From: Casimicrobiaceae bacterium
Lineage (GTDB): Bacteria > Pseudomonadota > Gammaproteobacteria > Burkholderiales > Casimicrobiaceae
Direction: 5' to 3'
DNA length: 38,266 nucleotides
NCBI GenBank assembly: GCA_025056355.1
Contig: JANWWI010000023.1
Coordinates: 1-38,266 of the forward strand
The translations under genes were made by a program, and so were the position numbers. Position 1 is the first letter of the stretch. Each line of letters starts with the position of its first letter. Under the pieces are notes generated by a model. It was not told where the DNA came from. It made no database searches and saw only the letters and a program-made list of their open reading frames with translations. Positions 1-9,714 of the stretch are shown piece by piece.

Positions 1-1
1 C

Positions 2-391
<390 letters not shown>

Positions 392-410
392 ACCTGCTGC
401 GGGCAAGCCA

Positions 411-446
411 AGGCGAGCCGACGGGTCACGGCGGCTCGCCTTTTTT
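411..446 (+). terminator. Rho-independent terminator between pstS and pstC
   Basis: A perfect 10-bp stem (AGGCGAGCCG at 411-420 pairing with CGGCTCGCCT at 432-441) with an 11-nt loop is followed by a run of six T (441-446). It lies 19 bp after the pstS stop and about 50 bp before the pstC start, so it probably limits read-through and leaves PstS in excess over the membrane components. Read-through or a separate pstC promoter is needed for pstCAB-phoU expression. Confidence 0.9.
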
Positions 447-496
447 GTCACTATCATGCGGCGCTGGGTTTCCTCAAAGACACCCCTGAAGAGACG

Positions 497-1450
497 ATGT
501 CCGAAACGAACTCAACGACCACCCTCGCTCCGCGGCTCGCGGATGTGGCACCCGATCGTCTGAAGTACAGGTTCAGACGGAACTTCAAGGAACGGCTCAT
601 TGAAGGCTTTCTGGCACTCTGCGGTCTGGTTGCGGTGTTCACCACACTGGCGATCGTCTACATCCTCGTTGCGGAAGCGCTTCCGTTCTTCAACAACGTG
701 ACGGTGTATGAGTTCCTGACCGGCACCATGTGGACGCCGCTGTTTGCCGATCCGAAATACGGGATCTTGCCGCTCATTTCCGGCACGCTTACCGTGGCGG
801 GCGTGGCGCTCGCCGTAGCCATCCCGATCGGCACGATCATCGCGATCTATCTGTCGGAGTTCGCACCCCACGCGGTGCGCGAGACGGTCAAGCCGTTTCT
901 TGAAATGCTCGAAGCGGTGCCAACCGTGGTGTTTGGCTATTTCGCATTACTGTTTGTCACGCCTGCTCTGCAATGGATCTTCCCCGAGCTGCCGGGCTTC
1001 AACATGCTCTCGGCTGGGCTTGTCATCGGGGTATTCATCACGCCCTACATCAGCTCGGTGGCTGAAGATGCCATGCGCGCGGTACCCATGGCGATGCGCG
1101 AGGGCGCCTACGCGCTGGGCGCCTCGAAATTGCAAGTCGCGCTCAACATCGTCACGCCGGCGGCTGTCTCGGGGATCGTTGCGGCTTACATCCTCGCCAT
1201 CTCCCGCGCAATCGGCGAAACCATGGTGGTAGCTATCGCGGCCGGCACTAATCCAAACTTCACCTTCAACCCGATGGAGCAGGCGGCCACGATTTCCGCC
1301 TACATCGTGCAAGTGGCCCTGGGCGATCTGCCGCACGCCTCGATCGGCTATCAAAGCATCTTCGCGGCGGGTCTTGTCCTGGTCATCATGACCCTGATTC
1401 TCAACATCGCCGGCCACTGGGTGCGCAAGCGCTTCCGTGAGGCGTACTGA
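497..1450 (+). CDS. pstC: Phosphate ABC transporter permease PstC
   Basis: This 317-residue protein is one of the two inner-membrane permease subunits of the high-affinity phosphate transporter. The ATG at 497 follows a purine-rich GAAGAGACG. A hydrophobic helix lies at about residues 36-60 (LCGLVAVFTTLAIVYILVAE), after a basic cytoplasmic N-terminus. The binding-protein-dependent transport signature is seen around EGAYALGASKLQVALNIVTPAAVSGIVA, where EGA is the coupling loop that contacts PstB. Later helices include the ISRAIGETMVV motif typical of PstC and PstA. The length is normal for the family. The pstA start follows 17 bp after the stop. Confidence 0.96.
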   Translation: MSETNSTTTLAPRLADVAPDRLKYRFRRNFKERLIEGFLALCGLVAVFTTLAIVYILVAEALPFFNNVTVYEFLTGTMWTPLFADPKYGILPLISGTLTVAGVALAVAIPIGTIIAIYLSEFAPHAVRETVKPFLEMLEAVPTVVFGYFALLFVTPALQWIFPELPGFNMLSAGLVIGVFITPYISSVAEDAMRAVPMAMREGAYALGASKLQVALNIVTPAAVSGIVAAYILAISRAIGETMVVAIAAGTNPNFTFNPMEQAATISAYIVQVALGDLPHASIGYQSIFAAGLVLVIMTLILNIAGHWVRKRFREAY

Positions 1451-1467
1451 CTTCCTCAGAGTTCGAT

Positions 1468-2412
1468 ATGGCGTCGATCACTGAAACCTCTCGCCTTGAT
1501 CCGATTGCGATTCGCGCGCTGATCGCGCAGGGCAAGAAAAAGCAAATCGTGTTCTCGCTTCTCGGCCTGCTTTGCCTTGCGATTGCGATCCTCACGCTGA
1601 CGGCCGCCTTCCTCGATCTCCTGATTGACGGTTGGGGGCGCCTGCGGCCCGAGTTTTTCATGAACTTTCCGTCGCGGCGTGCCAGTGAAGCCGGAATTCT
1701 TTCCGCCTGGGTTGGCTCCGCGCTCGTTTTGATTGTGACGATGGTGGCGGCGGTGCCGCTTGGCGTTGGTGCTGCGATCTATCTCGAGGAATACGGCGAA
1801 AAAGGAGGCTGGTTCAAGGACTTGATCGAAATCAACGTCACGAACTTGGCCGGCGTTCCCTCGATCATCTACGGGCTGCTTGCGCTGGGGCTTTTCGTCT
1901 ACTACTTCAAGTTCGGTCAGAGCATTCTTTCGGCGGGGCTCACGCTGGCGCTGTTGATCCTGCCGATTGTGATCGTGGCCACGCGTGAGGCGCTGCGCGC
2001 GGTGCCCGTGCACATCCGCGAGGCTGCCTACGGCGTCGGTGCCACGCGCTGGCAGATGATCAGCGATCACCTCGTACCGTACGCGGCCGGTGGCATCATG
2101 ACCGGCGTGATCATTGGGCTTGCCCGCGCCATTGGCGAGACGGCACCGATCATCACCATTGGCGCGCTCACCTTTATCGCGTTTCTGCCGCCTTCGCCGG
2201 TCAAGTCGGAGTTTCCGTTTCTGAGCTTTGACTGGCTGTGGTCTGAGTTCACGGTGCTACCGATCCAGATGTTCAACTGGGTCTCGCGCCCCGATCCCTC
2301 CTTTCACGCAAACGCCGCCGCAGCAGGCATCGTGCTTTTGGTGATGTGCTTGGCGATGAATGCGCTCGCGATCTACATCCGTTATCAAGTTCGGAAGAAA
2401 ATCAAATGGTGA
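1468..2412 (+). CDS. pstA: Phosphate ABC transporter permease PstA
   Basis: This is the second permease subunit of the phosphate transporter, 314 residues. A hydrophobic segment at about 27-50 is followed by the family segment around [18 protein letters not shown]. The coupling-loop motif [23 protein letters not shown] and the helix [18 protein letters not shown] are clear PstA features. It overlaps pstB: the pstB ATG at 2406 lies inside the last codons (ATGGTGA), so the two are probably translationally coupled. It is homologous to PstC upstream and assembles with it. Confidence 0.96.
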   Translation: MASITETSRLDPIAIRALIAQGKKKQIVFSLLGLLCLAIAILTLTAAFLDLLIDGWGRLRPEFFMNFPSRRASEAGILSAWVGSALVLIVTMVAAVPLGVGAAIYLEEYGEKGGWFKDLIEINVTNLAGVPSIIYGLLALGLFVYYFKFGQSILSAGLTLALLILPIVIVATREALRAVPVHIREAAYGVGATRWQMISDHLVPYAAGGIMTGVIIGLARAIGETAPIITIGALTFIAFLPPSPVKSEFPFLSFDWLWSEFTVLPIQMFNWVSRPDPSFHANAAAAGIVLLVMCLAMNALAIYIRYQVRKKIKW

Positions 2413-3227
2413 CTCCCGTTCCCAAAGTCGAAGTGCCTTCGACGTCCAACGGTTCAAGCGCGCCGCCGCGCTACAAGGCCGAGGTCAAAGGGCTCAACTT
2501 CTACTACGGCACGTTTCATAGCCTCAAAAACATCTCCTTCAAGCTCGAGGAGAACAAAGTCACAGCGCTGATCGGGCCTTCCGGTTGCGGCAAAAGCACG
2601 CTGCTGCGCTGCTTCAACCGCATGCACGATCTCTACCCCGGCAACCGCTATGAGGGCGCAATCATGCTTGCGCCCGACAACGTCAACATCCTGGCCAAGG
2701 ACGTCGATCCCATCGAAGTACGCATGCGCATTGGGATGGTGTTCCAGAAACCAAACCCGTTTCCGAAGTCGATCTTCGAGAACGTGGCCTATGGCCTGCG
2801 CGTTCGAGGCGTGACCAACAAGACCGAGATCGCGGACCGCGTTGAAGCGGCGCTCAAGGGGGCAGCCCTGTGGGACGAGGTCAACCACCGCCTCGACGAT
2901 TTGGCGTTCAACCTCTCGGGCGGTCAGCAGCAGCGGCTGTGCATCGCGCGCGCGCTTGCAACCGATCCGGAAATCCTGCTTTTCGACGAACCGACTTCGG
3001 CGCTCGATCCGATCGCGACGACCCTGATCGAGGAGCTCATTCACGACATCAAACACAAAGTGACGATCCTGATCGTCACGCACAACATGCAGCAGGCGGC
3101 GCGCGTGTCCGATTACACCGCCTACATGTACTTGGGCGACCTGATCGAATTCGGCGTCACGAGCGAGCTGTTCGTCAAGCCGAAGGACAAACGCACCGAG
3201 GACTACATTACGGGACGCTTTGGCTGA
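2406..3227 (+). CDS. pstB: Phosphate ABC transporter ATP-binding protein PstB
   Basis: This is the ATPase subunit of the phosphate transporter, 273 residues from ATG 2406. The motifs are complete: Walker [11 protein letters not shown]-loop [15 protein letters not shown] (the PNPFP element is diagnostic of PstB), ABC signature LSGGQQQRL, Walker [13 protein letters not shown] and switch histidine VTHNMQQA. The open frame extends 20 codons further upstream into pstA, but the PstB-like N-terminus and the overlap with the pstA stop favour 2406. phoU follows 20 bp after the stop. Confidence 0.96.
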   Translation: MVTPVPKVEVPSTSNGSSAPPRYKAEVKGLNFYYGTFHSLKNISFKLEENKVTALIGPSGCGKSTLLRCFNRMHDLYPGNRYEGAIMLAPDNVNILAKDVDPIEVRMRIGMVFQKPNPFPKSIFENVAYGLRVRGVTNKTEIADRVEAALKGAALWDEVNHRLDDLAFNLSGGQQQRLCIARALATDPEILLFDEPTSALDPIATTLIEELIHDIKHKVTILIVTHNMQQAARVSDYTAYMYLGDLIEFGVTSELFVKPKDKRTEDYITGRFG

Positions 3228-3247
3228 TCGCACGAAAGGCTCAGAAC

Positions 3248-3928
3248 ATGGAACACTCCTCGAAACAGTACGAACAGGAACTCGAAGAGCTGCGCGGCAA
3301 CGTTCTCGCCATGGGCGGTCTCGTTGAAGCGCAGCTCACGCGCGCGATCGAAGCCATCGAAACCGGTGACGCCGAACTCATTGCCGCGGTCGTGCGCGAA
3401 GAAAAGAAGGTCAACGTCATGCAGGTCGAAGCGGATCGACTCGCCCTGTCGATCATTGCCAAACGCCAACCGGCCGCAATCGACCTGCGCCAGATCGTCT
3501 GCTCGATCCAAGCGACCACCGATCTTGAGCGCATCGGCGACGAGATCAAGCGGGTGGCTACGCTCGCGCAGCAGTTTCAGACCGCGGAACGGCTTGCGGC
3601 GTTGCGCCTCAATGAGGTCCGCCATCTGGCCGATCTGGCGCGCGAGATGCTCAAGGACACGCTCGATGCCTTTGCTCGCCTCGACGTCGTCGCCGCCGGG
3701 GAGGTCATCGGACGCGATGCAGCCGTGGACGACGAGTACACGCGTATCATGCGCCTGCTTGTCTCCTACATGAGCGAGGATCCGCGCACAATCTCGGCCG
3801 GCATCGACGTGGCTTTTGCCGCGAAAGCCCTCGAGCGCGTTGCCGATCACAGCAAAAACATCGCCGAGTACGTGATCTACATCGTCCAGGGCAACGACCC
3901 CCGGCACAGCAGCAAGCCCGAGGCTTAG
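3248..3928 (+). CDS. phoU: Phosphate signalling complex protein PhoU
   Basis: This 226-residue all-helical cytoplasmic protein links PstB activity to the PhoR/PhoB phosphate response and restrains phosphate uptake. The tandem PhoU repeats are visible. The first has KVNVMQVEADRLAL and IDLRQIVCSIQATTDLERIGDEI. The second has AAVDDEYTRIMRLL and the closing ALERVADHSKNIAEYVIYI. The acidic EADR and DDEY positions are the family's metal-binding sites. ATG 3248 gives the standard length; the frame is open far upstream, but that part only shadows pstB. No phoB or phoR is in the window. Confidence 0.95.
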   Translation: MEHSSKQYEQELEELRGNVLAMGGLVEAQLTRAIEAIETGDAELIAAVVREEKKVNVMQVEADRLALSIIAKRQPAAIDLRQIVCSIQATTDLERIGDEIKRVATLAQQFQTAERLAALRLNEVRHLADLAREMLKDTLDAFARLDVVAAGEVIGRDAAVDDEYTRIMRLLVSYMSEDPRTISAGIDVAFAAKALERVADHSKNIAEYVIYIVQGNDPRHSSKPEA

Positions 3929-4093
3929 GCCTGCTCATCGCCTCCGATGGGCGCCTTGCGCAGGTCTATTTGCGCGCGGCCAAAGGCCTTTTCGGTAGGT
4001 CATTTGCGCGTGAGCTTCGTCTGAGGAGCAGCTCTTGCGCGAGTCTTCGTTTGATCTGCGCTAGTCGCTCTGACGCGGGCTTCAGTTCCGCGC

Positions 4094-5308
4094 TTACGGC
4101 AGGCCGCAATGCCGCGCCAGAAACGCGCGCAGATCGGCGGCGCTCGGCAAATCCGCCGCGCCAAGCCCACCCGAAAGCTCGCTATCGGGCCGACCGGCAA
4201 GCACTCGATAGAGCCAAAGTCCGTCGCGCGTTGCACGAAGCGGGCCGCCCGTGTTCGGATCGAGCGGCTGTGCGAAGAGATAGTCGATGATGGCCTGCGG
4301 GTCGGTGCGTTGCGCGGACTCACCCAGGACATCTTGCGTGAGCGCGGCACCCCGTAAGCCAAAGAGCGCGCGCAGCAGCAATCGGCCGTCGCTCCACGCT
4401 GAAACAACGCCATTATCATCGAGATCGAGACAGCTTGGCGCTGGGCCGAAGGGCGCCTCCGACGACCATTGCGGGCGGGTTTGGCTGGCATTGAAGCGCA
4501 CCTGGCCCGCGGCGGCCTTCGGGCCCGCAGCCGAGTAGAGCGTCTGCCCTGCGCCTTCTTGAAAGCGATACAGGGCCGCCGTGTGCGCATCGACCGCGTG
4601 GCGGCGATTCGGCCGCGCAAACGCGGGACCAAGCGTCGTGGTTGTCGGGTAGCGAAGCACCGTAGACAAGCGAAGCTCGGTGATCCAACCTGAGAATGAG
4701 GGGTAGGCAGAACCGGCATCGTGCTTTTCCGCGCCGATGACCAGATAGGGGTCGCTGTTTGGCCAGGACGTCGATCGCCCATCCGGGTAGGCAAGCGAAC
4801 CGAGCGGACCGAGGGCGGTTGCCTCCAGTTGCCCGTCGACGAACAACCAGATCCGGCCGTCGGAGAGGCGCCGTTGCACGGCGATGTGGTGCCACTGCCC
4901 GTCGGCCACGTTGCTTGTGCCGCACAGGGTGATGCCGTTGCCCGTGGCATCGGCCGCGCCGAACGCGATGCGCCGTCCTCCGCCGGAACGCACCCCGAGC
5001 GCGATCCCCCAGTCAGGGCCGGGGCCGTAGATGTCTCGGTCGATCACGACGTTGCCCGTGATCCAGCCATCGACACTGTTGCACGTGAGCGTGCCGTTGT
5101 TGTCTGCGGCGGAGGCGCGCAGCCAAAAGTCGATCGTGAAGTCGCCGGCGCCGATGTCGGCGGCGTTGTGCGGATCGATCGGAATCTTGACCCGGTCAAC
5201 ATCGTCGGCGCCCGTACCGAAGAAACGCAGCGACCCGCCGGCCGCAGCCGACGTGGCAAACAACATCACCGCCACGAACGCGAAGCAAAAAGCACGCACG
5301 AACAGCAT
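4094..5308 (-). CDS. Secreted LamG-like protein with dockerin/EF-hand-like C-terminus
   Basis: This 404-residue protein is predicted to be exported. The start ATG at 5308 gives a clean signal peptide (MLFVRAFCFAFVAVMLFATSAAA, cleavage after about residue 23); the frame stays open further upstream, but that sequence is basic and unlike a leader. Residues ~25-220 look like a concanavalin/LamG jelly roll, with FTIDFWLRA, GQWHHIAVQR, GRIWLFVDGQ and GWITELRLS. Residues ~293-404 hold two dockerin-like calcium loops: CLDLDDNG with DGRLLLRALFGLRG, and a degenerate LDPNTGG with DGLWLYRVLAG. Family knowledge suggests carbohydrate or surface binding; no catalytic domain is seen. It is the only minus-strand gene left of 33 kb, convergent with phoU and divergent from rsmB. 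Confidence 0.8.
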   Translation of the reverse strand: MLFVRAFCFAFVAVMLFATSAAAGGSLRFFGTGADDVDRVKIPIDPHNAADIGAGDFTIDFWLRASAADNNGTLTCNSVDGWITGNVVIDRDIYGPGPDWGIALGVRSGGGRRIAFGAADATGNGITLCGTSNVADGQWHHIAVQRRLSDGRIWLFVDGQLEATALGPLGSLAYPDGRSTSWPNSDPYLVIGAEKHDAGSAYPSFSGWITELRLSTVLRYPTTTTLGPAFARPNRRHAVDAHTAALYRFQEGAGQTLYSAAGPKAAAGQVRFNASQTRPQWSSEAPFGPAPSCLDLDDNGVVSAWSDGRLLLRALFGLRGAALTQDVLGESAQRTDPQAIIDYLFAQPLDPNTGGPLRATRDGLWLYRVLAGRPDSELSGGLGAADLPSAADLRAFLARHCGLP

Positions 5309-5495
5309 CCCTTTCCCGATCGCGGAGATTCTGTAGAGGCCTTGGCTTTCCAGCAAGCCCGGCCAAAGGACTTCGATAAACTCATTGCAGCTCTGCGGAC
5401 GGCCGGATGGTTTGCCCCGACCGGCGGCCTGCCCTCGTTTCTTGCCGACGGTTTTTTCCGCCCTGGAGCGATACGGGCCGGGGTGTAAGACCGTC

Positions 5496-6881
5496 ATGCC
5501 TTGCCCGGAACCAGCGTTGAACGCCCCCGAGCCTTCCGTTCCCGCCTCGATCTGCTCAGACGGTGCATCCGCCGCTGGAGCGAGCCTCGCTGACGTGCAG
5601 ACGCTCGCCGCGCGCGCGGTGCTCGCGGTGCTTGAGGGGAATAACGCCGAGTGCGCCCTTGCTCGAGTCGGGGCGCAAACGCTTTCGGGTGCTGCGCGCT
5701 CGGCCTTGACCGATCTGACCCTCGGTACTCTGCGCTTTCTCGGCGAATGCCGGGCGCTGCTTCGGCACTTCGCGCGCGCCCGCCCGCAGCCGCTCGTTGA
5801 GGCGATCCTCTGGGTGGCGTTTTATCAGCTGCGTCATTGCCGAACGGCCGTGCATGTCGTCGTCTCGCAGGCGGTGGCGGCCTGCGGTACGATCGATGCG
5901 GCCGCACGCGGCTTCGCCAATGCGGTGCTGCGCAACTACCTGCGCGATCCGGACGCGCACTGGGCAGCCGTGCGTGCGCGCTCGCGCGAAGCCGAATGGA
6001 ACCATCCGGAATGGTGGATCGCGCAACTCGAACAAGACTATCCGGAAGCGTGGCAGGCGATTCTGCGCGGCGGCAATATGCAAGGACCGCTGACTCTTCG
6101 CGTCAACGCACGCCGTGCGACCGTCGCACAGGTTCTCGAGCGCTTCGCTGCGCGCCGCATCACGGCCCGCGCGCTCTTCGGGCAGGCAATCATGCTCAAC
6201 CGGGCGCGCGCCGTCGAGCGGCTGCCGGGGTTCCGCGACGGGTGGTTCTCGGTACAGGACGCCGGCGCGCAGTTGGCCGCGCCGCTACTGGATGCGCGCG
6301 ACGGTATGCGTGTGCTTGATGCCTGCGCGGCGCCGGGCGGCAAGACGGCGCATCTGGCCGAGCACGCCAAGCTCGGCTATCTGCTCGCGCTCGATATCGA
6401 CCCCGAACGTTGTGAGCGCATTCATGAGAACCTCGCCCGACTCGGCCTCACGGCCGAGGTGCGAGTCGCCGATGCGCGCGACACGAAGTCCTGGTGGGAC
6501 GGCGCACCCTTTGACCGTATTCTGCTTGATGCGCCGTGTACGGGCTCGGGCGTCGTGCGCCGGCATCCCGATGCGAAGTGGCTCAAGCGGCCCACCGACA
6601 TTGCGCAGCTCGCCCGGCTTCAAGCCGAGCTCATCGACCGACTCTGGCCGACGCTTGCCGTCGGCGGGCGCATGCTCTACGTGACCTGCTCGGTGTTTCG
6701 CGCCGAGAACAGCGCTCAAATCGAGGCGGCACTCGCACGCCACCCCGACATGCGCCGCTTGCGCATCCACCTGCCGGGATCGCCGGCTTCATCAGCGGGG
6801 CAGCTCTTTCCGGGCGGCAATCGAAAGACGCACAACCACGACGGGTATTTCTACGCGTTGCTGGAGAAGCAGGCGCCATGA
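5496..6881 (+). CDS. rsmB: 16S rRNA m5C967 methyltransferase RsmB
   Basis: This 461-residue protein methylates C967 of 16S rRNA using S-adenosylmethionine. Residues ~30-170 form the NusB-like RNA-binding domain. The Rossmann methyltransferase domain has motif I VLDACAAPGGKTAHLAE, the DAPCTGSGVVRRHPD motif IV with one catalytic cysteine, and LYVTCSVFRAEN with the nucleophilic cysteine. ATG 5496 is preferred; the frame is open to 5385 but the extra residues are not family-like. The stop overlaps the next start (ATGA), so it heads a coupled group with DUF4390, ntrY and ntrX. Confidence 0.94.
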   Translation: MPCPEPALNAPEPSVPASICSDGASAAGASLADVQTLAARAVLAVLEGNNAECALARVGAQTLSGAARSALTDLTLGTLRFLGECRALLRHFARARPQPLVEAILWVAFYQLRHCRTAVHVVVSQAVAACGTIDAAARGFANAVLRNYLRDPDAHWAAVRARSREAEWNHPEWWIAQLEQDYPEAWQAILRGGNMQGPLTLRVNARRATVAQVLERFAARRITARALFGQAIMLNRARAVERLPGFRDGWFSVQDAGAQLAAPLLDARDGMRVLDACAAPGGKTAHLAEHAKLGYLLALDIDPERCERIHENLARLGLTAEVRVADARDTKSWWDGAPFDRILLDAPCTGSGVVRRHPDAKWLKRPTDIAQLARLQAELIDRLWPTLAVGGRMLYVTCSVFRAENSAQIEAALARHPDMRRLRIHLPGSPASSAGQLFPGGNRKTHNHDGYFYALLEKQAP

Positions 6882-7492
6882 TCGGCTCTCCACGCGCCGC
6901 AGGCGGCCGCAGCGCTCAGAGGCAAAGCGCCCCGGTTCGCCCACTTTGGGCCTGGATGGCGATCGTGTTCGCTCTGCTGTGCACGGCCGCCGCCGTTGCC
7001 GACACGATCCGGACCAAAAGCGCCGTGGTGCGCGTTGTCGAGGACACGCTGGTGCTCGATGCCGAATTCGAGTTTTCGCTCACGCCCCCGCTCGAGGAGG
7101 CGCTCGTACGCGGCACGCCCCTCTACTTCGTGCTCGATGTCGAAATCGCACGCTACCGCGCGTGGTGGTTCGATGAGCCGGTGCGGGCACTGCCTTCGGT
7201 GCGCCGGCTCAGCTATTCGCCGCTGACCAACACCTACCGCGTGGACGCGGGGGCAACCCTCGGACCTTTGTCGAGCTTTGCCACGCTCGAAGAGGCGTTG
7301 CGCCAGATCCGGCTCGTCCGCGGGCGACCGCTCAGCGAGCGCGGCGCAATCCGGGCAGGCGAACGCTACGAAGTGGCTCTGCGGCTGCGTCTGGACAGTA
7401 CGCGGCTACCGAAACCGCTTCAGGTCAACACCCTTGTGTCGCGCGAGTGGTGGCTTGCCTCAGACTGGTACCGAGTGGTTGTGGGCCCATGA
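6878..7492 (+). CDS. DUF4390 family protein
   Basis: This 204-residue protein has no assigned biochemical function. A basic N-terminus and a hydrophobic segment at ~25-45 (PLWAWMAIVFALLCTAAAVAD) suggest a signal peptide or membrane anchor, so the rest is probably periplasmic. The body is beta-rich and matches DUF4390 in segments such as FVLDVEIARYRAWWFDEPV, YRVDAGATLGPLSSF, and the C-terminal SREWWLASDWYRVVV. It starts inside the rsmB stop (ATGA) and its own stop overlaps the ntrY ATG. In betaproteobacteria this family characteristically sits before ntrY, so a role in membrane sensing with NtrY is plausible but unproven. Confidence 0.87.
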   Translation: MIGSPRAAGGRSAQRQSAPVRPLWAWMAIVFALLCTAAAVADTIRTKSAVVRVVEDTLVLDAEFEFSLTPPLEEALVRGTPLYFVLDVEIARYRAWWFDEPVRALPSVRRLSYSPLTNTYRVDAGATLGPLSSFATLEEALRQIRLVRGRPLSERGAIRAGERYEVALRLRLDSTRLPKPLQVNTLVSREWWLASDWYRVVVGP

Positions 7493-9711
7493 CTGCGCAG
7501 GACACGCCCGTTCCCGCCTCGATCGCGCCCCCGCGGTGGCTGCGCATCGCGTGGCTTGTCTTTGCGCTTGCCGGGGCCGCACTGGTGGCCGTCCTCGCGC
7601 AAGCCTCGGTCAATTCGACGCTCCTGACACGCTACTACACGGCGCTGCTGATCGCCTCGGCACTCATCGTGCTTGCGCTTGCGGCCCTCGTGCTCTATCA
7701 GCTCGTGCTGCTTCTCAGGGCGCGTCGCGCGCGCGTGTTTGGGGCGGTCCTTACGGCGCGCATGATGGGTTTCTTCGTCGTGGTTGCCGCATTACCCGGG
7801 GTGCTCGTCTACGCGATCTCGGTTCGTTTTCTGAGCTCGACGATCGAGAGCTACTTCGATACACGCATCGAGCGAGCGCTCGAGGCTGGCCTGCAGCTCG
7901 GTAAACACGCGCTCAGCGAGCCGCTCAAGGAGCTCGCCCGGCGCGGCGAGGCGATGGCCGAGCAACTGGCCGAAGCCGAGGATCTCACGGCCGCCCGCAC
8001 ACGCCTGATCGCGTTGCGCGAACGCTATCGCTTGCCCTACGCGGCACTGCTCACGCAGACCGGCACAACCCTTGGCGTTGCCAGCGAGCGCAGCGAAGAG
8101 GCCATCGCGCCTACGCTGGGTTCGTTCGACTTGCGGCAAGTTCGACCGCTCGCTCCGCTCACGGCCATCGAGCCGCTCAGCGATGGCGGGTTACAACTCC
8201 GCGTGGCCGTGGCCGTCCCGGGCACACGGCTCCAGCCGCAACGCGTGCTGCTTCTTCTACAGCCGGTACCGGCGGCCTTACGGGAACGCACCGCTTGGGT
8301 TGATGCGGGGTTCCGGGATTACCAGGAGCTTGCCTTTCAGCGCACGGCGCTCAAGCGCCTTTTTGCGCTCATGCTGACGCTGACTTTGTTGCTCGCGGTG
8401 TTTGCCGCGCTTGCGCTTGCGGCGCTGTTTTCCGATCGGCTCGCTCGCCCAATGGCTGCGCTGGCCCAGGCCACGCGCAAAGTCGCGGAAGGCGATTTTT
8501 CGGCACGCGCGCCCGCCTCCGGCGAGGATGAGCTTGCCGTGCTGGGTTCCTCCTTCAACCGCATGACCGAGGAACTGGCCGAGGCGCGGCAGCGGGAGGC
8601 GTCGCACCAGAAGACCATCGAAACAAACAACCTGTTTCTCGAGAACATCCTGCGCAACATCAAGACGGGCGTCCTCGTGCTCTCCGATGATTACCGGCTC
8701 AGCCTGGCCAACGCGGCCGCCTCGGTGATCTTGCAGGCAAGGCTCGATGAAGCCGTGGGGCGGCAGCTCACCTCCGCCACGGAGGTCGCTGGCGCCGTGG
8801 CAGAGTTCGCGCAGCAGATCGAGCGCGGGTTCGCTCGCAGTCAGGATGGCGACTGGCAGCGTGAGCTCGTGCTTGAGGTGGGCGGCTTGTCCCGCACCTT
8901 GATCGTGCGCGCGGCGCGCCGAAGCATTCCGGGCGGCGCCGCGCGACTCATCGTGTTTGACGATTTGACCGAGGTGTTGAGCGCGCAACGCGATATGGCA
9001 TGGGCCGAGGTGGCTCGGCGGCTCGCGCACGAGATCAAAAACCCGCTCACTCCGATCCAGCTCTCGGCAGAACGCCTGCAAGTCAAGCTCACGCCGCTTC
9101 TTGGACCGGCGGAGGCCGAAACGCTCAGCCGCGCAACCTCGATGATCATCAATCAAGTCACGGCCATGAAAAACATGGTCAACGACTTTGCCGTCTACGC
9201 GCGCCAGCCGAGGCCGGGAAGCCTCGTGCCGGTCGACGTCGAAGCGCTCCTGCGCGAAACGCTCGACCTATACGGCGCCCACCCGATACAGATCGTGCTC
9301 GACTGGCGGGCCGAACCGAGGTTTATCCGAGCCGAGGCGACCCGGCTGCGGCAAGTGTTCCATAATCTCATCACAAACGCCGCGGAGGCCTGTGCCGAGC
9401 AGGCCGATGCTCGTCTCGAAATCGTAGCCACGGTCCGCACGAAGGAGGGGCCCGAGACGGGCGCTGAGCTCGTGCTGCAATTCTGCGACAATGGTGGCGG
9501 GTTTCCGAGGCGGGTGCTCGATCGGGTGTTCGAGCCGTACGTGACCACGAAAGCGAAAGGGACCGGACTCGGCTTGGCCATCGTGAAAAAGATCGTCGAC
9601 GAACATCACGGCTCCATCGACATCGAAAATCTCCGCGATGCCAGCGGCGCGGTCGTGGGTGCCCGCGTGACCCTTGCGTTCCCAGTTTATCTTCTTCACG
9701 GTTCGAGCTAA
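7489..9711 (+). CDS. ntrY: Membrane sensor histidine kinase NtrY
   Basis: This 740-residue kinase pairs with NtrX. ATG 7489 overlaps the preceding TGA. It has transmembrane helices near residues 17-40, 50-75 and 90-110, a periplasmic sensor region to ~285, another helix at ~290-320, then a HAMP domain (LARPMAALAQATRKVAEGDFSAR). A PAS-like domain follows (NIKTGVLVLSDDYRLSLAN). The H-box is RLAHEIKNPLTPIQLSAERL with phospho-acceptor His514; the N-box is NLITNAAEACAEQA, and the ATP-lid region is DNGGGFP ... GTGLGLAIVKKI. All catalytic motifs look intact. NtrYX systems are reported to control nitrogen or redox responses and envelope traits. Confidence 0.93.
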   Translation: MTAQDTPVPASIAPPRWLRIAWLVFALAGAALVAVLAQASVNSTLLTRYYTALLIASALIVLALAALVLYQLVLLLRARRARVFGAVLTARMMGFFVVVAALPGVLVYAISVRFLSSTIESYFDTRIERALEAGLQLGKHALSEPLKELARRGEAMAEQLAEAEDLTAARTRLIALRERYRLPYAALLTQTGTTLGVASERSEEAIAPTLGSFDLRQVRPLAPLTAIEPLSDGGLQLRVAVAVPGTRLQPQRVLLLLQPVPAALRERTAWVDAGFRDYQELAFQRTALKRLFALMLTLTLLLAVFAALALAALFSDRLARPMAALAQATRKVAEGDFSARAPASGEDELAVLGSSFNRMTEELAEARQREASHQKTIETNNLFLENILRNIKTGVLVLSDDYRLSLANAAASVILQARLDEAVGRQLTSATEVAGAVAEFAQQIERGFARSQDGDWQRELVLEVGGLSRTLIVRAARRSIPGGAARLIVFDDLTEVLSAQRDMAWAEVARRLAHEIKNPLTPIQLSAERLQVKLTPLLGPAEAETLSRATSMIINQVTAMKNMVNDFAVYARQPRPGSLVPVDVEALLRETLDLYGAHPIQIVLDWRAEPRFIRAEATRLRQVFHNLITNAAEACAEQADARLEIVATVRTKEGPETGAELVLQFCDNGGGFPRRVLDRVFEPYVTTKAKGTGLGLAIVKKIVDEHHGSIDIENLRDASGAVVGARVTLAFPVYLLHGSS

Positions 9712-9714
9712 CGC

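Noticed and set aside
2870-3247. Long N-terminal extension of phoU
   Set aside because: The sequence is a frame-shadow of pstB; PhoU has normal length from 3248.
3978-3992. GGCC-AAA-GGCC-TTTT hairpin after phoU as terminator
   Set aside because: A 4-bp stem with four T is too weak to call between the convergent phoU and LamG genes.
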